Below, in pieces: positions 17,158 through 26,614 of a stretch of DNA of 64,000 nt; position 1 is the stretch's first letter, and every line of letters starts with the position of its first letter. The position numbers were made by a program, and so were the translations under genes. The stretch is from Cryomorphaceae bacterium. Its GTDB lineage: Bacteria > Bacteroidota > Bacteroidia > Flavobacteriales > Schleiferiaceae. Location: positions 1 through 64,000 of the forward strand of contig SKIJ01000015.1 in the NCBI GenBank assembly GCA_007116495.1. The letters run 5' to 3'. Below the pieces are notes generated by a model, which did not search any database, had not been told where the DNA came from, and saw nothing but the letters and a program-made list of their open reading frames with translations.

Positions 17158-18577
17158 CCCATTTGATGACTGGCTGAAACGTCAGGTAGACAACGCGCAG
17201 GCGCCCAATCCTGACGCGTACTGGAAGAAAACTTCCCAAAAAGTTTCCGCTAAAAACGGAAGCTGGACGTTTATTGTGCCTACGTTATTACTCCTATTCC
17301 TCACCGCCGGAGGAGCGCTTTATTACTTTACTGCTAACGACAATCTGAATCCGATTAAAGAAGATAAAAATATTGGCCTTGAAAGTAATGAGGAGGGTGG
17401 GGTTTATGACTTTGACGATGACAATAACGATGACTTTGACCTTGACAATGACTTTGATCTTGACGATGACAACTTATTAGTGCGTGATGGCGTAGAATTG
17501 GAGCGTGTGATAAAGGAAGACAATCAATCTACGCCTACCGGACTTGATGACACAAGTCATTTAGATGAAACGACAAATAAGGAGTCATTCGTTCAAGCAC
17601 CAGACCGTATAGAGGAAACGTCAGATGAAACGCTTCAAACCAGTAAATCCAACACTGAAATTGCAAAAATTGCAAAGACTGATGACAAGGAGATTATCGC
17701 AAAAACCAGTGATAAAATAGCAGCAATCAACACAGTTGCAACAAGTGAATATACCTCTGAAACACCTCAGAAAGCAGCGGATACGAAACAGGTAGAATCA
17801 GCGCGTTTACAGGAAGAAGACGAAACCGGAGAAAGTCCTGATGACGAAGGATTCACTGAAGAAAAGGATGTTGACGCAGATGATAAAACAGATGTTATAG
17901 ATGGTAAAGAAGACTCTAAAGTTGTCATATTAGATGAAGAAGAAAAAGACGACGTAGCCAAAGATGTAGAGAATGATGAGGATGAAGAGGAAATCATTCC
18001 GGAGATTTTGAAAAAGATAGCCGATCAACCCAAGTGGTCGGCCTACTCTCGCTTAGGCGGGGGCATTCTACTTCCTGTAGATAACAACATTATGCCGGCT
18101 TTATCTCTAGACCTTGGCGCATCTTACGATTTTAGTCCGAGTTGGAGCATACAGTTTGGAGTAGCCATCACCGGTTTGTCAAATTTGAATCAATCGTACA
18201 CCGTTCGTCAAATAAGCTATGATTTTGACGTAAACGAATCCGGCACTGATGTTACCTTTAGGGATGCATTGTATCTTCAAATACCTATTGGTGTTCAGTA
18301 TCGACTAAATCGCCATGCCTTCAGTGCGGGGGTATTACCGGGGGTATTCCTTGACGGCAGAGCTACGTTTACCGGAATTGAAGACGGAATTCAGCAAAGC
18401 ACATGGGGATACAACGAGAACATTCAACAATGGAACATTGCCATCGGTTTGAGTTATGATTATTCAATCAGCAAAGATTGGCAAATGGGATTGTCGTTCT
18501 ACAGCAGTCCGTTTACCATTTTTGAGGACACAAAGCGCTTTCAGTACATTCAAATTCGCATGACAAAATGGTGGTAA
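17144..18577 (+). CDS. putative dual membrane-spanning anti-sigma factor with C-terminal outer-membrane barrel
   Basis: A 477-residue protein in four parts. Residues 1-40 are a short cytoplasmic segment (PFDDWLKRQVDNAQ, PDAYWKKTSQKV). Residues 41-63 are one hydrophobic helix (TFIVPTLLLLFLTAGGALYYF). Residues 64-295 are a low-complexity linker very rich in Asp, Glu, Thr and Ser, including an Asp-rich stretch at 89-110. Residues 296-477 are beta-rich with strands such as GVAITGL, GVQYRLN and IAIGLSYDYS, ending in aromatic KWW like an outer-membrane barrel. No cleavable signal peptide is seen. Overlap with the sigma gene (14 nt) and the next gene (10 nt) implies coupling. The layout equals that of dual membrane-spanning anti-sigma factors of Bacteroides; the anti-sigma role here is inference. 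Confidence 0.78.
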   Translation: MKAHDPFDDWLKRQVDNAQAPNPDAYWKKTSQKVSAKNGSWTFIVPTLLLLFLTAGGALYYFTANDNLNPIKEDKNIGLESNEEGGVYDFDDDNNDDFDLDNDFDLDDDNLLVRDGVELERVIKEDNQSTPTGLDDTSHLDETTNKESFVQAPDRIEETSDETLQTSKSNTEIAKIAKTDDKEIIAKTSDKIAAINTVATSEYTSETPQKAADTKQVESARLQEEDETGESPDDEGFTEEKDVDADDKTDVIDGKEDSKVVILDEEEKDDVAKDVENDEDEEEIIPEILKKIADQPKWSAYSRLGGGILLPVDNNIMPALSLDLGASYDFSPSWSIQFGVAITGLSNLNQSYTVRQISYDFDVNESGTDVTFRDALYLQIPIGVQYRLNRHAFSAGVLPGVFLDGRATFTGIEDGIQQSTWGYNENIQQWNIAIGLSYDYSISKDWQMGLSFYSSPFTIFEDTKRFQYIQIRMTKWW

Positions 18578-19698
18578 CATTGAAACAACTTTTGCTTTAC
18601 ATCTCAGCCATATTGGTTCTGATGAGTTGTGCCAAAAACGACGTCCCCGAAGATTGGGAAGGCGAGCCCGTATTTGTTTTTAACGGCAGCATTGGAGGAA
18701 AACCTGTGCTCTATCAAGCGGGTGTAGACGGACGAAAAATGCACACAGACTACTTTAAAGACTCCACAGATTTATGGGCCATGCGCGGTGTATTAGCTCC
18801 GAGAACGTGCATGGATTGTCCGGGGAGTTTAGAGGTTAGTTTGTACGACGAAGAGCCACAGCCATCGGTAAACAAAGACCGCAGTGCATACACCGCTCGT
18901 CCGGAATGGATTCTCCCCAGCGGTCGTCCACAAACCATCAACGACACCATATATGTATTTACGTTTGTTGCAGATACAAGCAACGCATCACCGCAAAACA
19001 TCACGTGGGATTTTCAAAATGGTGATACATCTTCTCAATACGCGGTAGAGCGGGTATTCAGAAACGCGCCGTTCACCAATGTTTGTTTGACCTACAGAAC
19101 TCCTACTTGCTCCAGAAATATTTGCAATCGCATTGAAGGCATGCAAAACCGCCCCTGCCGCATATTTTTTGGCGTTCAACAAATGTCGGGTAACACCTAT
19201 CGGTTTGACGCTCCTCGTGGGGTGCTTTGGAACTTTGGCGATGGCGGAACGGCATTTAACGATACAGTGGTTCACACCTTTGCATCCGACACCGCCATTT
19301 ACAGGGTCTGCGCGACACTTGGAGGAAGTTGCAACACGCAGTTTTGTCGCGATATTGCCATGCCACAGTCGGCAGAGCAATGTGCGCCCGGTTACAACTA
19401 CACCGTTCGCGACAGCATAGAAGAAAGCACATCCCCGGCAGGATTTGCTGGAAAAGTGGTCATAAAATGGACCGATCGTCAAGGGGAAACGTACGTCAAT
19501 TACCGCGAAAACAGGTCGCCTTCGAGTAGTGAATACGTCAAAGCAAAACACGTAGAAGAATACAAGAAAAACAGCAATGGCTATCCCACAAAGAAAATCA
19601 CGTCAGATGTTGATGTTTGGTTGTTTAACACCGGCGACCCGACGGATTCGGTTGCGTTAAAAGCCAATGATTTTGTATTTGCATTGCCACAGCCCTAA
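18568..19698 (+). CDS. PKD-domain lipoprotein, third gene of sigma-factor operon
   Basis: A 376-residue exported protein with a lipoprotein signal (LKQLLLYISAILVLMSC, lipidated Cys at 21). The middle holds two PKD-like strand patterns, ITWDFQNGDTSSQYAVERVF and VLWNFGDGGTAFNDTVVHTF, with about ten cysteines (for example RTCMDCPG, PTCSRNICNRI, GSCNTQFC) that may form disulfides. The C-terminal third has no recognised domain. It overlaps the preceding barrel/anti-sigma-like gene by 10 nt, so it is the third product of that operon and may be a surface or periplasmic ligand sensor; this is inference. No terminator is seen after it. Confidence 0.78.
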   Translation: MVVTLKQLLLYISAILVLMSCAKNDVPEDWEGEPVFVFNGSIGGKPVLYQAGVDGRKMHTDYFKDSTDLWAMRGVLAPRTCMDCPGSLEVSLYDEEPQPSVNKDRSAYTARPEWILPSGRPQTINDTIYVFTFVADTSNASPQNITWDFQNGDTSSQYAVERVFRNAPFTNVCLTYRTPTCSRNICNRIEGMQNRPCRIFFGVQQMSGNTYRFDAPRGVLWNFGDGGTAFNDTVVHTFASDTAIYRVCATLGGSCNTQFCRDIAMPQSAEQCAPGYNYTVRDSIEESTSPAGFAGKVVIKWTDRQGETYVNYRENRSPSSSEYVKAKHVEEYKKNSNGYPTKKITSDVDVWLFNTGDPTDSVALKANDFVFALPQP

Positions 19699-19806
19699 GG
19701 GTTCGTGTTAAACGATCTCCTTGTTCTTTTGAAACAACCACCTTGCGATGAGTCACTCCGTAAGTATTACTAAACGGATGTTGGATATTAGCGCATATGC
19801 AAACCA

Positions 19807-21948
19807 TCATTCATTCTCTACCATCGAAAAATCGATTTGCTTTTTCTCTAAGTCTGTTGATTTGACCATAACGCAAACACGGTCACCTAATTGATAGACC
19901 TTTCCTTTGCGTTCACCAACGATGGCGTAATTCCCTTCGTCGTATAGATAGTAATCGTCCTTAAAGTCCCGTATGCGGATCATGCCCTCGCATTTATTGT
20001 CTTCCAATTCCACAAACACTCCCCACTCGGTAACACCGGTGATGGTTCCAAAAAACGTTTGATCTTTTTTATCTTCCAAGAACTTCACTTGCATGTACTT
20101 GATGGAATCGCGTTCGGCCTTGGTTGCCAGAAGTTCACGATTTGAACAGTGCTTGCATTTTTCCTCCCATTCACCTGTGGGCTTCATGGTTTTACCGTTT
20201 AAGTATTCGGCCAAAATGCGGTGTACCATTAAGTCAGGATAACGGCGAATGGGCGAGGTAAAGTGGGCGTAATAGGGAAACGACAATCCGTAGTGCCCCA
20301 CGTTTTTCGTGCTGTAAATGGCTTTGGCCATCGAACGAATAGAGAGCGTTTCAATCATATTGGCCTCCGGCTTGCCCTTCACATCGTTGAGCATTGCGTT
20401 AAGACTCTGAGATATTTTTTTGGTGCCTGTGGTTGCTACTTTGTACCCAAACCGCTTAACAAAATTAGACAGTTCCTCAAGCTTCTCGGGATCGGGATCG
20501 TCGTGGATGCGGTACACCATGAGGTTATTGGACGGCTTCCCATCCTTTTTAGCACCGACGTGCCTGGCAACACTGCGATTTGCCAGCAGCATAAACTCCT
20601 CGATGAGGTGATTGGCGGCTTTTGATTCTTTCACGTAAACACCAGTTGGATTACCCTTGTCGTCGATGTGAAACTTCATTTCCAAGCGATCAAAGGCGAT
20701 GGCACCGTCTTTCATACGTTCTTTGCGTAGCCTTACCGCTAGGTTATTTAGAATATTAACCTCCTCTGCCAGTTGTCCTTTCCCCGTTTCGATGCAGCTT
20801 TGTGCGTCTTCGTAGGCAAAACGGTGGTCGGAGTGGATCACGGTTCGCCCGTGCCAAGTTTTGTGAATTTTGGCGTTTTCGTCGATTTCAAACACCACAC
20901 TAAACGCAAGCTTATCTTCATTTGGGCGTAACGAGCAGAGAAAATTCGACAAGCGCTCGGGCAACATGGGCACAACGCGATCCACAAGATACACTGATGT
21001 GCCGCGGTCGTATGCCTCGTTATCGAGCGCAGTGCCCTTTTTTACGTAGTGCGCCACATCGGCTATGTGGACACCCACCTCGTAGCGTCCGTTATCAAGA
21101 ATGGTTAACGACAAGGCATCGTCAAAATCCTTGGCGTCAGCCGGGTCGATGGTAAAGGTGAGGACGTCGCGCATATCCCGGCGTTTTTTTATTTCCGAAT
21201 CACTGATGACTTCGGGAATGGCGTTCGCTTCTTCGTCGATGTCAGCGGGAAATTCATAAGGCAAATCGTATTCCGCGAGAATGGCGTGTATTTCGGCTTG
21301 ATGGTCTCCCGGGCGACCGAGAACCTTTTTCACCACACCAAAGGGACTCTTTGCGCGCTCCGGCCAGTCGGTAAGTTGCACGACTACTTTATCGCCGTCT
21401 TCGGCTCCGTTGAGATGTTCGGTATCGATGTAAATGTCGGTATGCATTTTCCGGCTATCGGCGCGAAAAAAGGCGAAATTTTTCGAAATATCTATAACAC
21501 CAACAAACTCCGTTTTGCTGCGCTCAATGACCTCCACGATTTCACCGGCAGGTTTGGCATTCTTGCGTTTTGCGTAGAGCATTGTTTTTACTCTATCACC
21601 GTGCAACGCTTGTCCTAAGTGCTTGGGTGAAATATAAATATCCCGTTCGTGTTCGTCGTCTTCCAGATTGATGTAGGCCGCCCCGTTTGATGTCATATCC
21701 ACTAAACCAATCACGTATTTGTCTTTACCGGGTAAGCGATAACGCCCGTTAGCCGGACTTTCCAGCACATTGTCTTTCAGTAGCTTTTCGAGTTCCGCAG
21801 CGATATTTCTTCGCAATTCGCGGTCTTTAATGCCCATACGGGCGCATACCTGTTTGTAGTTAAGCGGTCTCCCTTCTTCTTTTGAGAGCACTGCTAAAAT
21901 GGGTTCCCTCCAGTTTTTGACAGATGTAGTTTTCTTTTTTTTTGTCAT
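19807..21948 (-). CDS. rnr: ribonuclease R
   Basis: A 713-residue 3'-5' exoribonuclease of the RNB family. In order: a winged-helix-like N-terminus, two cold-shock/OB segments (about 60-220), the RNB catalytic domain with TIDPADAKDFDDALSL (metal-binding Asp cluster, near residue 270) and RYPDLMVHR (near 580), and a C-terminal S1 domain (GTITGVTEWGVFVELEDNKCEGMI). It degrades structured RNA in the cytoplasm. The N-terminal start is lysine-rich. It is monocistronic in appearance, convergent with the PKD lipoprotein, with a TAnnTTTG element 20 nt before its ATG. Confidence 0.95.
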   Translation of the reverse strand: MTKKKKTTSVKNWREPILAVLSKEEGRPLNYKQVCARMGIKDRELRRNIAAELEKLLKDNVLESPANGRYRLPGKDKYVIGLVDMTSNGAAYINLEDDEHERDIYISPKHLGQALHGDRVKTMLYAKRKNAKPAGEIVEVIERSKTEFVGVIDISKNFAFFRADSRKMHTDIYIDTEHLNGAEDGDKVVVQLTDWPERAKSPFGVVKKVLGRPGDHQAEIHAILAEYDLPYEFPADIDEEANAIPEVISDSEIKKRRDMRDVLTFTIDPADAKDFDDALSLTILDNGRYEVGVHIADVAHYVKKGTALDNEAYDRGTSVYLVDRVVPMLPERLSNFLCSLRPNEDKLAFSVVFEIDENAKIHKTWHGRTVIHSDHRFAYEDAQSCIETGKGQLAEEVNILNNLAVRLRKERMKDGAIAFDRLEMKFHIDDKGNPTGVYVKESKAANHLIEEFMLLANRSVARHVGAKKDGKPSNNLMVYRIHDDPDPEKLEELSNFVKRFGYKVATTGTKKISQSLNAMLNDVKGKPEANMIETLSIRSMAKAIYSTKNVGHYGLSFPYYAHFTSPIRRYPDLMVHRILAEYLNGKTMKPTGEWEEKCKHCSNRELLATKAERDSIKYMQVKFLEDKKDQTFFGTITGVTEWGVFVELEDNKCEGMIRIRDFKDDYYLYDEGNYAIVGERKGKVYQLGDRVCVMVKSTDLEKKQIDFSMVENE

Positions 21949-21968
21949 AAATATATATTGATTTTTGT

Positions 21969-21976
21969 CAAAGATA
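21969..21976 (-). promoter_or_regulatory. TAnnTTTG -7 element (rnr)
   Basis: Reads TATCTTTG on the minus strand, 20 nt before the ATG at 21948. Confidence 0.55.
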
Positions 21977-22029
21977 CATTGGCATTAATTACGAAAAGAA
22001 TATCATTGCATCATTAACATTCGTTTCCT

Positions 22030-24300
22030 CTAAAATGGATAACCCAATGCAACGTTCCATGCGATGCGACTAAACCGAAAATCGTCGGTAATGTAACGAT
22101 TTCCCTCGGGTTGATTGGGGTTGTAGAGTGGGTATGCCATATCGAGTCGAATAACAAAAAAACCAAAGTCGTAGCGCACCCCAACACCACTTCCCAGGGC
22201 CATACTTTCCAACAAGGTTTCCCAACGCAATACCAAATCGGGATTTTCGTCGGATACCCGTGAGCCATCCGGCAGCCTCAAGTCTTCGTAGAAAATGTTT
22301 CCGGCATCGAGAAAAACAGCACCCTTAAAGCGTTCGTATATGGGAAAGCGATACTCTAAATTAGACAACAGCTTGATGGGTGCAGTATTAAATAGCGTGT
22401 CGGCGCCTTGGTTGGTACCCGGCCCTAATCGGTACGGAAGAAATGCGCGTATATCGTTATTTCCACCTGCAAAGTAACGCATCTCAAACGGCGGTTGATA
22501 GCCAAATACCGGGTCGATGCTGTTGCCGTAGGCACGGGTATAGCCGGCAAACACACGCCATACTAAACTGGTTTTAGGGCTGAGTGTCCAAAACTGTCGG
22601 TAGTCGATTTCGGCTTTAACGTACTGAGCAAAATTGACCCCCATAATGGTAGACGCCCCTAAAGAATCGGTGGGGAATTCTGCAGCGGCGTTGATGCCGG
22701 CCAGGGTATTTCCGGCAACTTCGACCATACCGCGAAAGAAATACCGCAGTGGTTTTTTACTGGTGAGCTGGTTGTTGTAGGTATAGGTATAGCGCGTGGA
22801 GCTGATGAAGGTATTTCGAAATCCGAATAAGAAGTTGAGGTTTTGTAAAAATTCATCGCGAAGCTGACTGATGCGAACAACATTAACATCCACGAAGTCC
22901 ACAGCATGGGTTTGATTCAAATCTTGTTGCCATATGTACCCCAAACTACCGCGATAAAGGATGCGGTCGAACTCCACACGACTCTGTCTACCGGCAGATA
23001 AGGCCATACGCGTACGGGGCTGCATGCGCCTCGGGATGATTCCAACGGTATTGAACGGAAGTAAAAAACGCGGAAAGAGCAGCGACACCTCTGCACTGAG
23101 TTCAAAGGTGTTGAAAAATTGGTCGGTAGCCAATTCACCAATGGCTTGTGATTCAATACCTCCGCGAAGGCGCACATTGAGGTTCTCCCCTCCACCGAAG
23201 GCGTTTCGGTTTATCCAGCTGATGTTGGCATTTGTTCCCAATTGCGCAGCCGTATTGAGGGCTTCAATTTCGGCAGTAAAACTTCTGCGCGGGAGCGGTA
23301 CCATAGAAATACTCGCAATCAACCCTCTTCCAGTCGTATCGTCTTCCTCCGCACGAAAATTGATTTCGGTGCTGCTGAATAACCGCAAACGGTTGATGTG
23401 CTGGTAGGAGTTTTTGATGCGATTTTCGCGGTAACCGGTGCCGGGGGTAAACTCCAGCACATCGGTGAGCACTCTCGGAGCTAACCAAATGGAGTCCTTG
23501 CTTTCGTAGAGAATCTCGTAGCCCATAAACGATGTCGTATCGGCATTCCTATTGCGCACGCGATAATCAGGATTGATAACGATGCGCGAGATCACATTGG
23601 GTACCGGTGTAACAGATATCAGGGAATCACCTTGTTGGCGCTGTTGATTGGGAATATTGATGGTGAGGTCGATTTCACCGGGATGCTGAAGTGTATCTAC
23701 CGTAAAGCGAATGCGGTCGCGAGGAAATGCAAAATAACCATTGTTGCGAAACAACGTGGTGAGTCGCTCGCGTTCCTCTTCCATCTTTGAAAGATTAAAG
23801 GGATTATCGGCTTTCACTGTACTGTTGTTTATCTCTCTTTGGTGCAAGCGCCTTAAGCCATCGTCTTCAATGTTGTACTGAATGCTTCGAATATTAAACT
23901 GTGGCCCCGTCTCAATGCGATATATAATACCGGCTTTTTTATCGCCCTTCTCCTCGTAGGTGTAACTTGCATTAGCACGAAAGTACCCTTGATTAATGGC
24001 ATATTGCTTCAGCTGCTGGGTTGAGCGGATGGCCAAAGCCGTGTCTACAATGGTTGGTATGTATCCAAACAGTTTGCGTGGTGCCGGCTGTTGGCGAATA
24101 ACGGCCATCGCACTGCGATCGCTGCTCTTTTTTCCATTGATGAGCAATGTGGTATTCCATAGTGCACGATCACCGGGCTGAACATTGCGCACGGATCGGC
24201 AAGAGGAGAATACTGCAAGGAGGGCGACAAACACAAATATAGACCAACATTTAGAGGCTCGACAAACGAGCAGCTTGGTCATCATTTGTGTGGTGTTCAT
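22030..24300 (-). CDS. tamL: TamL-type BamA/TamA family outer-membrane lipoprotein
   Basis: A 756-residue outer-membrane protein. The N-terminus has a lipoprotein signal (SIFVFVALLAVFSSC, lipidated Cys near 34), which marks the TamL variant of Bacteroidota rather than BamA. POTRA-like repeats occupy about 50-330 (GYFRANASYTYEEKG, FRNNGYFAFPRDRIRF, FTPGTGYRENRIKNSYQHINRL). The C-terminal 16-strand-type barrel includes FAGGNNDIRAFLPYRLGPG, the conserved loop-6 region, and ends in aromatic VALGYPF. It should assist insertion of outer-membrane or surface proteins. It overlaps the upstream methylmalonyl-CoA mutase stop by 1 nt. Confidence 0.9.
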   Translation of the reverse strand: MNTTQMMTKLLVCRASKCWSIFVFVALLAVFSSCRSVRNVQPGDRALWNTTLLINGKKSSDRSAMAVIRQQPAPRKLFGYIPTIVDTALAIRSTQQLKQYAINQGYFRANASYTYEEKGDKKAGIIYRIETGPQFNIRSIQYNIEDDGLRRLHQREINNSTVKADNPFNLSKMEEERERLTTLFRNNGYFAFPRDRIRFTVDTLQHPGEIDLTINIPNQQRQQGDSLISVTPVPNVISRIVINPDYRVRNRNADTTSFMGYEILYESKDSIWLAPRVLTDVLEFTPGTGYRENRIKNSYQHINRLRLFSSTEINFRAEEDDTTGRGLIASISMVPLPRRSFTAEIEALNTAAQLGTNANISWINRNAFGGGENLNVRLRGGIESQAIGELATDQFFNTFELSAEVSLLFPRFLLPFNTVGIIPRRMQPRTRMALSAGRQSRVEFDRILYRGSLGYIWQQDLNQTHAVDFVDVNVVRISQLRDEFLQNLNFLFGFRNTFISSTRYTYTYNNQLTSKKPLRYFFRGMVEVAGNTLAGINAAAEFPTDSLGASTIMGVNFAQYVKAEIDYRQFWTLSPKTSLVWRVFAGYTRAYGNSIDPVFGYQPPFEMRYFAGGNNDIRAFLPYRLGPGTNQGADTLFNTAPIKLLSNLEYRFPIYERFKGAVFLDAGNIFYEDLRLPDGSRVSDENPDLVLRWETLLESMALGSGVGVRYDFGFFVIRLDMAYPLYNPNQPEGNRYITDDFRFSRIAWNVALGYPF

Positions 24301-26438
24301 TAGGCTTCTTTTCGGGCTTCAATCATCACGTCGAGGATGTCACTGGCCGCTTTAGAAATAACGGTTCCCGGACCAAAAACACCTACTACACCACAATCGA
24401 AGAGGAAATCGTAATCTTGGCGGGGAATCACTCCGCCCGCAATAACGAGAATATCGTCTCTTCCTTGACGCTTCAACTCTTCAATAACTTTAGGTACTAG
24501 CGTTTTATGCCCCGCTGCCAACGAGCTGACGCCAACGATGTGAACATCGTTCTCAATCGCTTGTTGCACCACCTCCTCGGGCGTTTGGAAAAGTGGGCCA
24601 ATATCGACGTCAAATCCTATATCGGCGAAAGACGTGGCCACCACTTTCGCACCTCTGTCGTGACCGTCTTGTCCAATTTTAGCAACCATAATACGCGGTC
24701 TACGCCCCTCGAGTTCACTGAATTCATTGGTGCGTTTGCGGGCCAAATTGAATGCGTCGTTTTGTTTCATTTCTTTGGAATATACGCCACTTACTGAGCG
24801 ATTAGTGGCCTGATAACGACCAAATACACATTCTATCGCCGACGAAATCTCTCCCAAACTTGCGCGTTTGCGCGCGGCATCTACCGCAGCGGCAAGCAGA
24901 TTGCCATCGCCTTTAGCTGTCTCAGTAATGACCTCCAAGGCGCGTTGGACATCTTTCTCGTTCCGATTTGCGCGCAATTCCTTTAAGCGGTCGATTTGCT
25001 CACGCGTTACCTTTTCGTTGTCAATTTCTAAAATATCCAATGCCTCTTCCTCTTCGGTAAGCTGAAAGGCATTAACCCCGATGATCAGGTCCTTTTGGCC
25101 ATCGATGCGGGCTTGTTTTTTGGCCGCAGCTTCTTCGATGCGCAACTTTGGCAACCCGTTTTCAATGGCCTTTGCCATTCCACCCAGCGCCTCCACTTCC
25201 TGTATGAGTTCCCATGCGTTGTTTGCCAATTGCTCGGTAAGGTATTCCACGTAATGCGAGCCACCCCACGGATCAATAGCGTCGGTGATTCCGGCCTCTT
25301 TTTGTAAGTAGATTTGCGTATTGCGGGCAATGCGGGCGGAGAAATCCGTCGGCAATGCAATGGCTTCATCTAAACTGTTGGTATGCAATGATTGCGTACC
25401 GCCGAATGCGGCACCCATGGCCTCGATACAGGTGCGCGCCACGTTGTTGAACGGATCTTGCTCGGTAAGACTATACCCCGACGTTTGGCAGTGGGTACGC
25501 AACGCCATGGATTTGGGGTTTTGGGGATTGAACTGTTTCACCAATTTTGCCCACAACACTCTTCCGGCACGGAGCTTAGCAATTTCCATAAAGTGGTTCA
25601 TGCCAATAGCCCAAAAGAACGATAAACGCGGAGCAAATTCATCAATGCTCAAGCCGGCATTAAGTCCGGTGCGAATGTATTCCAGTCCATCGGCTATGGT
25701 GTAGGCCAGCTCAATATCGGCTGTGGCGCCGGCTTCGTGCATGTGGTATCCGGAAATAGAAATGCTGTTGAAACGCGGCATGTTCTCACTGGTGTAGCGA
25801 AAAATATCGCCAATGATGCGCATGGAGGGCAATGGTGGATAGATGTAGGTGTTGCGCACCATAAATTCTTTCAAAATGTCGTTTTGAATGGTGCCACTGA
25901 GTTTTTCGGGCGACACACCTTGCTCTTCAGCAGCAACAATGAAAAAGGCCAGTATGGGAATCACCGCGCCGTTCATAGTCATCGAAACTGACATCTTATC
26001 TAAGGGAATCTGATCAAACAGAATCTTCATATCCTCGACGCTATCGATGGCAACGCCTGCTTTTCCCACATCACCAGACACCCTTGGGTGATCGGAGTCG
26101 TAACCGCGGTGGGTTGCCAAGTCAAACGCAACCGACAGTCCTTTTTGTCCGGCCGCCAAGTTTTTACGGTAAAACGCATTTGACTCTTCCGCAGTAGAAA
26201 ACCCGGCATACTGACGGATCGTCCACGGACGCTTGACGTACATGCTAGCGTAAGGGCCTCTCAGATAAGGCGGATACCCCGCACCAAAACCGTCCATCAA
26301 TCCGGAAAGATGCTTCTTAGGATCAATAACGAGAGGGATGGCAATACCTTCCGGACTGGTCCATTCCTTATCTGAAGAGATGGATGATTTAGAAGTCGTA
26401 TTAGGAGTAAACGGAACGTCTGATAGGTTACGGCGCAT
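24300..26438 (-). CDS. mutB: methylmalonyl-CoA mutase, catalytic subunit
   Basis: A 712-residue adenosylcobalamin-dependent mutase converting methylmalonyl-CoA and succinyl-CoA. Residues about 30-545 are the TIM-barrel substrate domain ([49 protein letters not shown]). Residues about 575-712 are the B12-binding domain with [11 protein letters not shown], the DxHxxG cobalt-ligand motif. The small subunit gene usual in many Bacteroidota is not adjacent, so this is either the homodimeric type or its partner lies elsewhere. TAATG overlap couples it to tamL, an odd metabolic neighbour. A TAnnTTTG element lies 18 nt upstream. Confidence 0.94.
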   Translation of the reverse strand: MRRNLSDVPFTPNTTSKSSISSDKEWTSPEGIAIPLVIDPKKHLSGLMDGFGAGYPPYLRGPYASMYVKRPWTIRQYAGFSTAEESNAFYRKNLAAGQKGLSVAFDLATHRGYDSDHPRVSGDVGKAGVAIDSVEDMKILFDQIPLDKMSVSMTMNGAVIPILAFFIVAAEEQGVSPEKLSGTIQNDILKEFMVRNTYIYPPLPSMRIIGDIFRYTSENMPRFNSISISGYHMHEAGATADIELAYTIADGLEYIRTGLNAGLSIDEFAPRLSFFWAIGMNHFMEIAKLRAGRVLWAKLVKQFNPQNPKSMALRTHCQTSGYSLTEQDPFNNVARTCIEAMGAAFGGTQSLHTNSLDEAIALPTDFSARIARNTQIYLQKEAGITDAIDPWGGSHYVEYLTEQLANNAWELIQEVEALGGMAKAIENGLPKLRIEEAAAKKQARIDGQKDLIIGVNAFQLTEEEEALDILEIDNEKVTREQIDRLKELRANRNEKDVQRALEVITETAKGDGNLLAAAVDAARKRASLGEISSAIECVFGRYQATNRSVSGVYSKEMKQNDAFNLARKRTNEFSELEGRRPRIMVAKIGQDGHDRGAKVVATSFADIGFDVDIGPLFQTPEEVVQQAIENDVHIVGVSSLAAGHKTLVPKVIEELKRQGRDDILVIAGGVIPRQDYDFLFDCGVVGVFGPGTVISKAASDILDVMIEARKEA

Positions 26439-26456
26439 GGTTAAATATGTTTATCG

Positions 26457-26464
26457 CAAAAATA
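26457..26464 (-). promoter_or_regulatory. TAnnTTTG -7 element (mutase-tamL)
   Basis: Reads TATTTTTG on the minus strand, 18 nt before the mutase ATG at 26438. Confidence 0.5.
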
Positions 26465-26614
26465 GCAAACAACCATCAGTCTTATCACTTTAGATTTTTC
26501 TTTTTTCGCATAGGCTCCCAATGGCACTCTATCCTTACGCCCTATCCGCTCATGAGTTGGATTTTAGATTAAGCCTATTGGTCATTCCATTCTCATTTTC
26601 TCATTCTTCATTCT

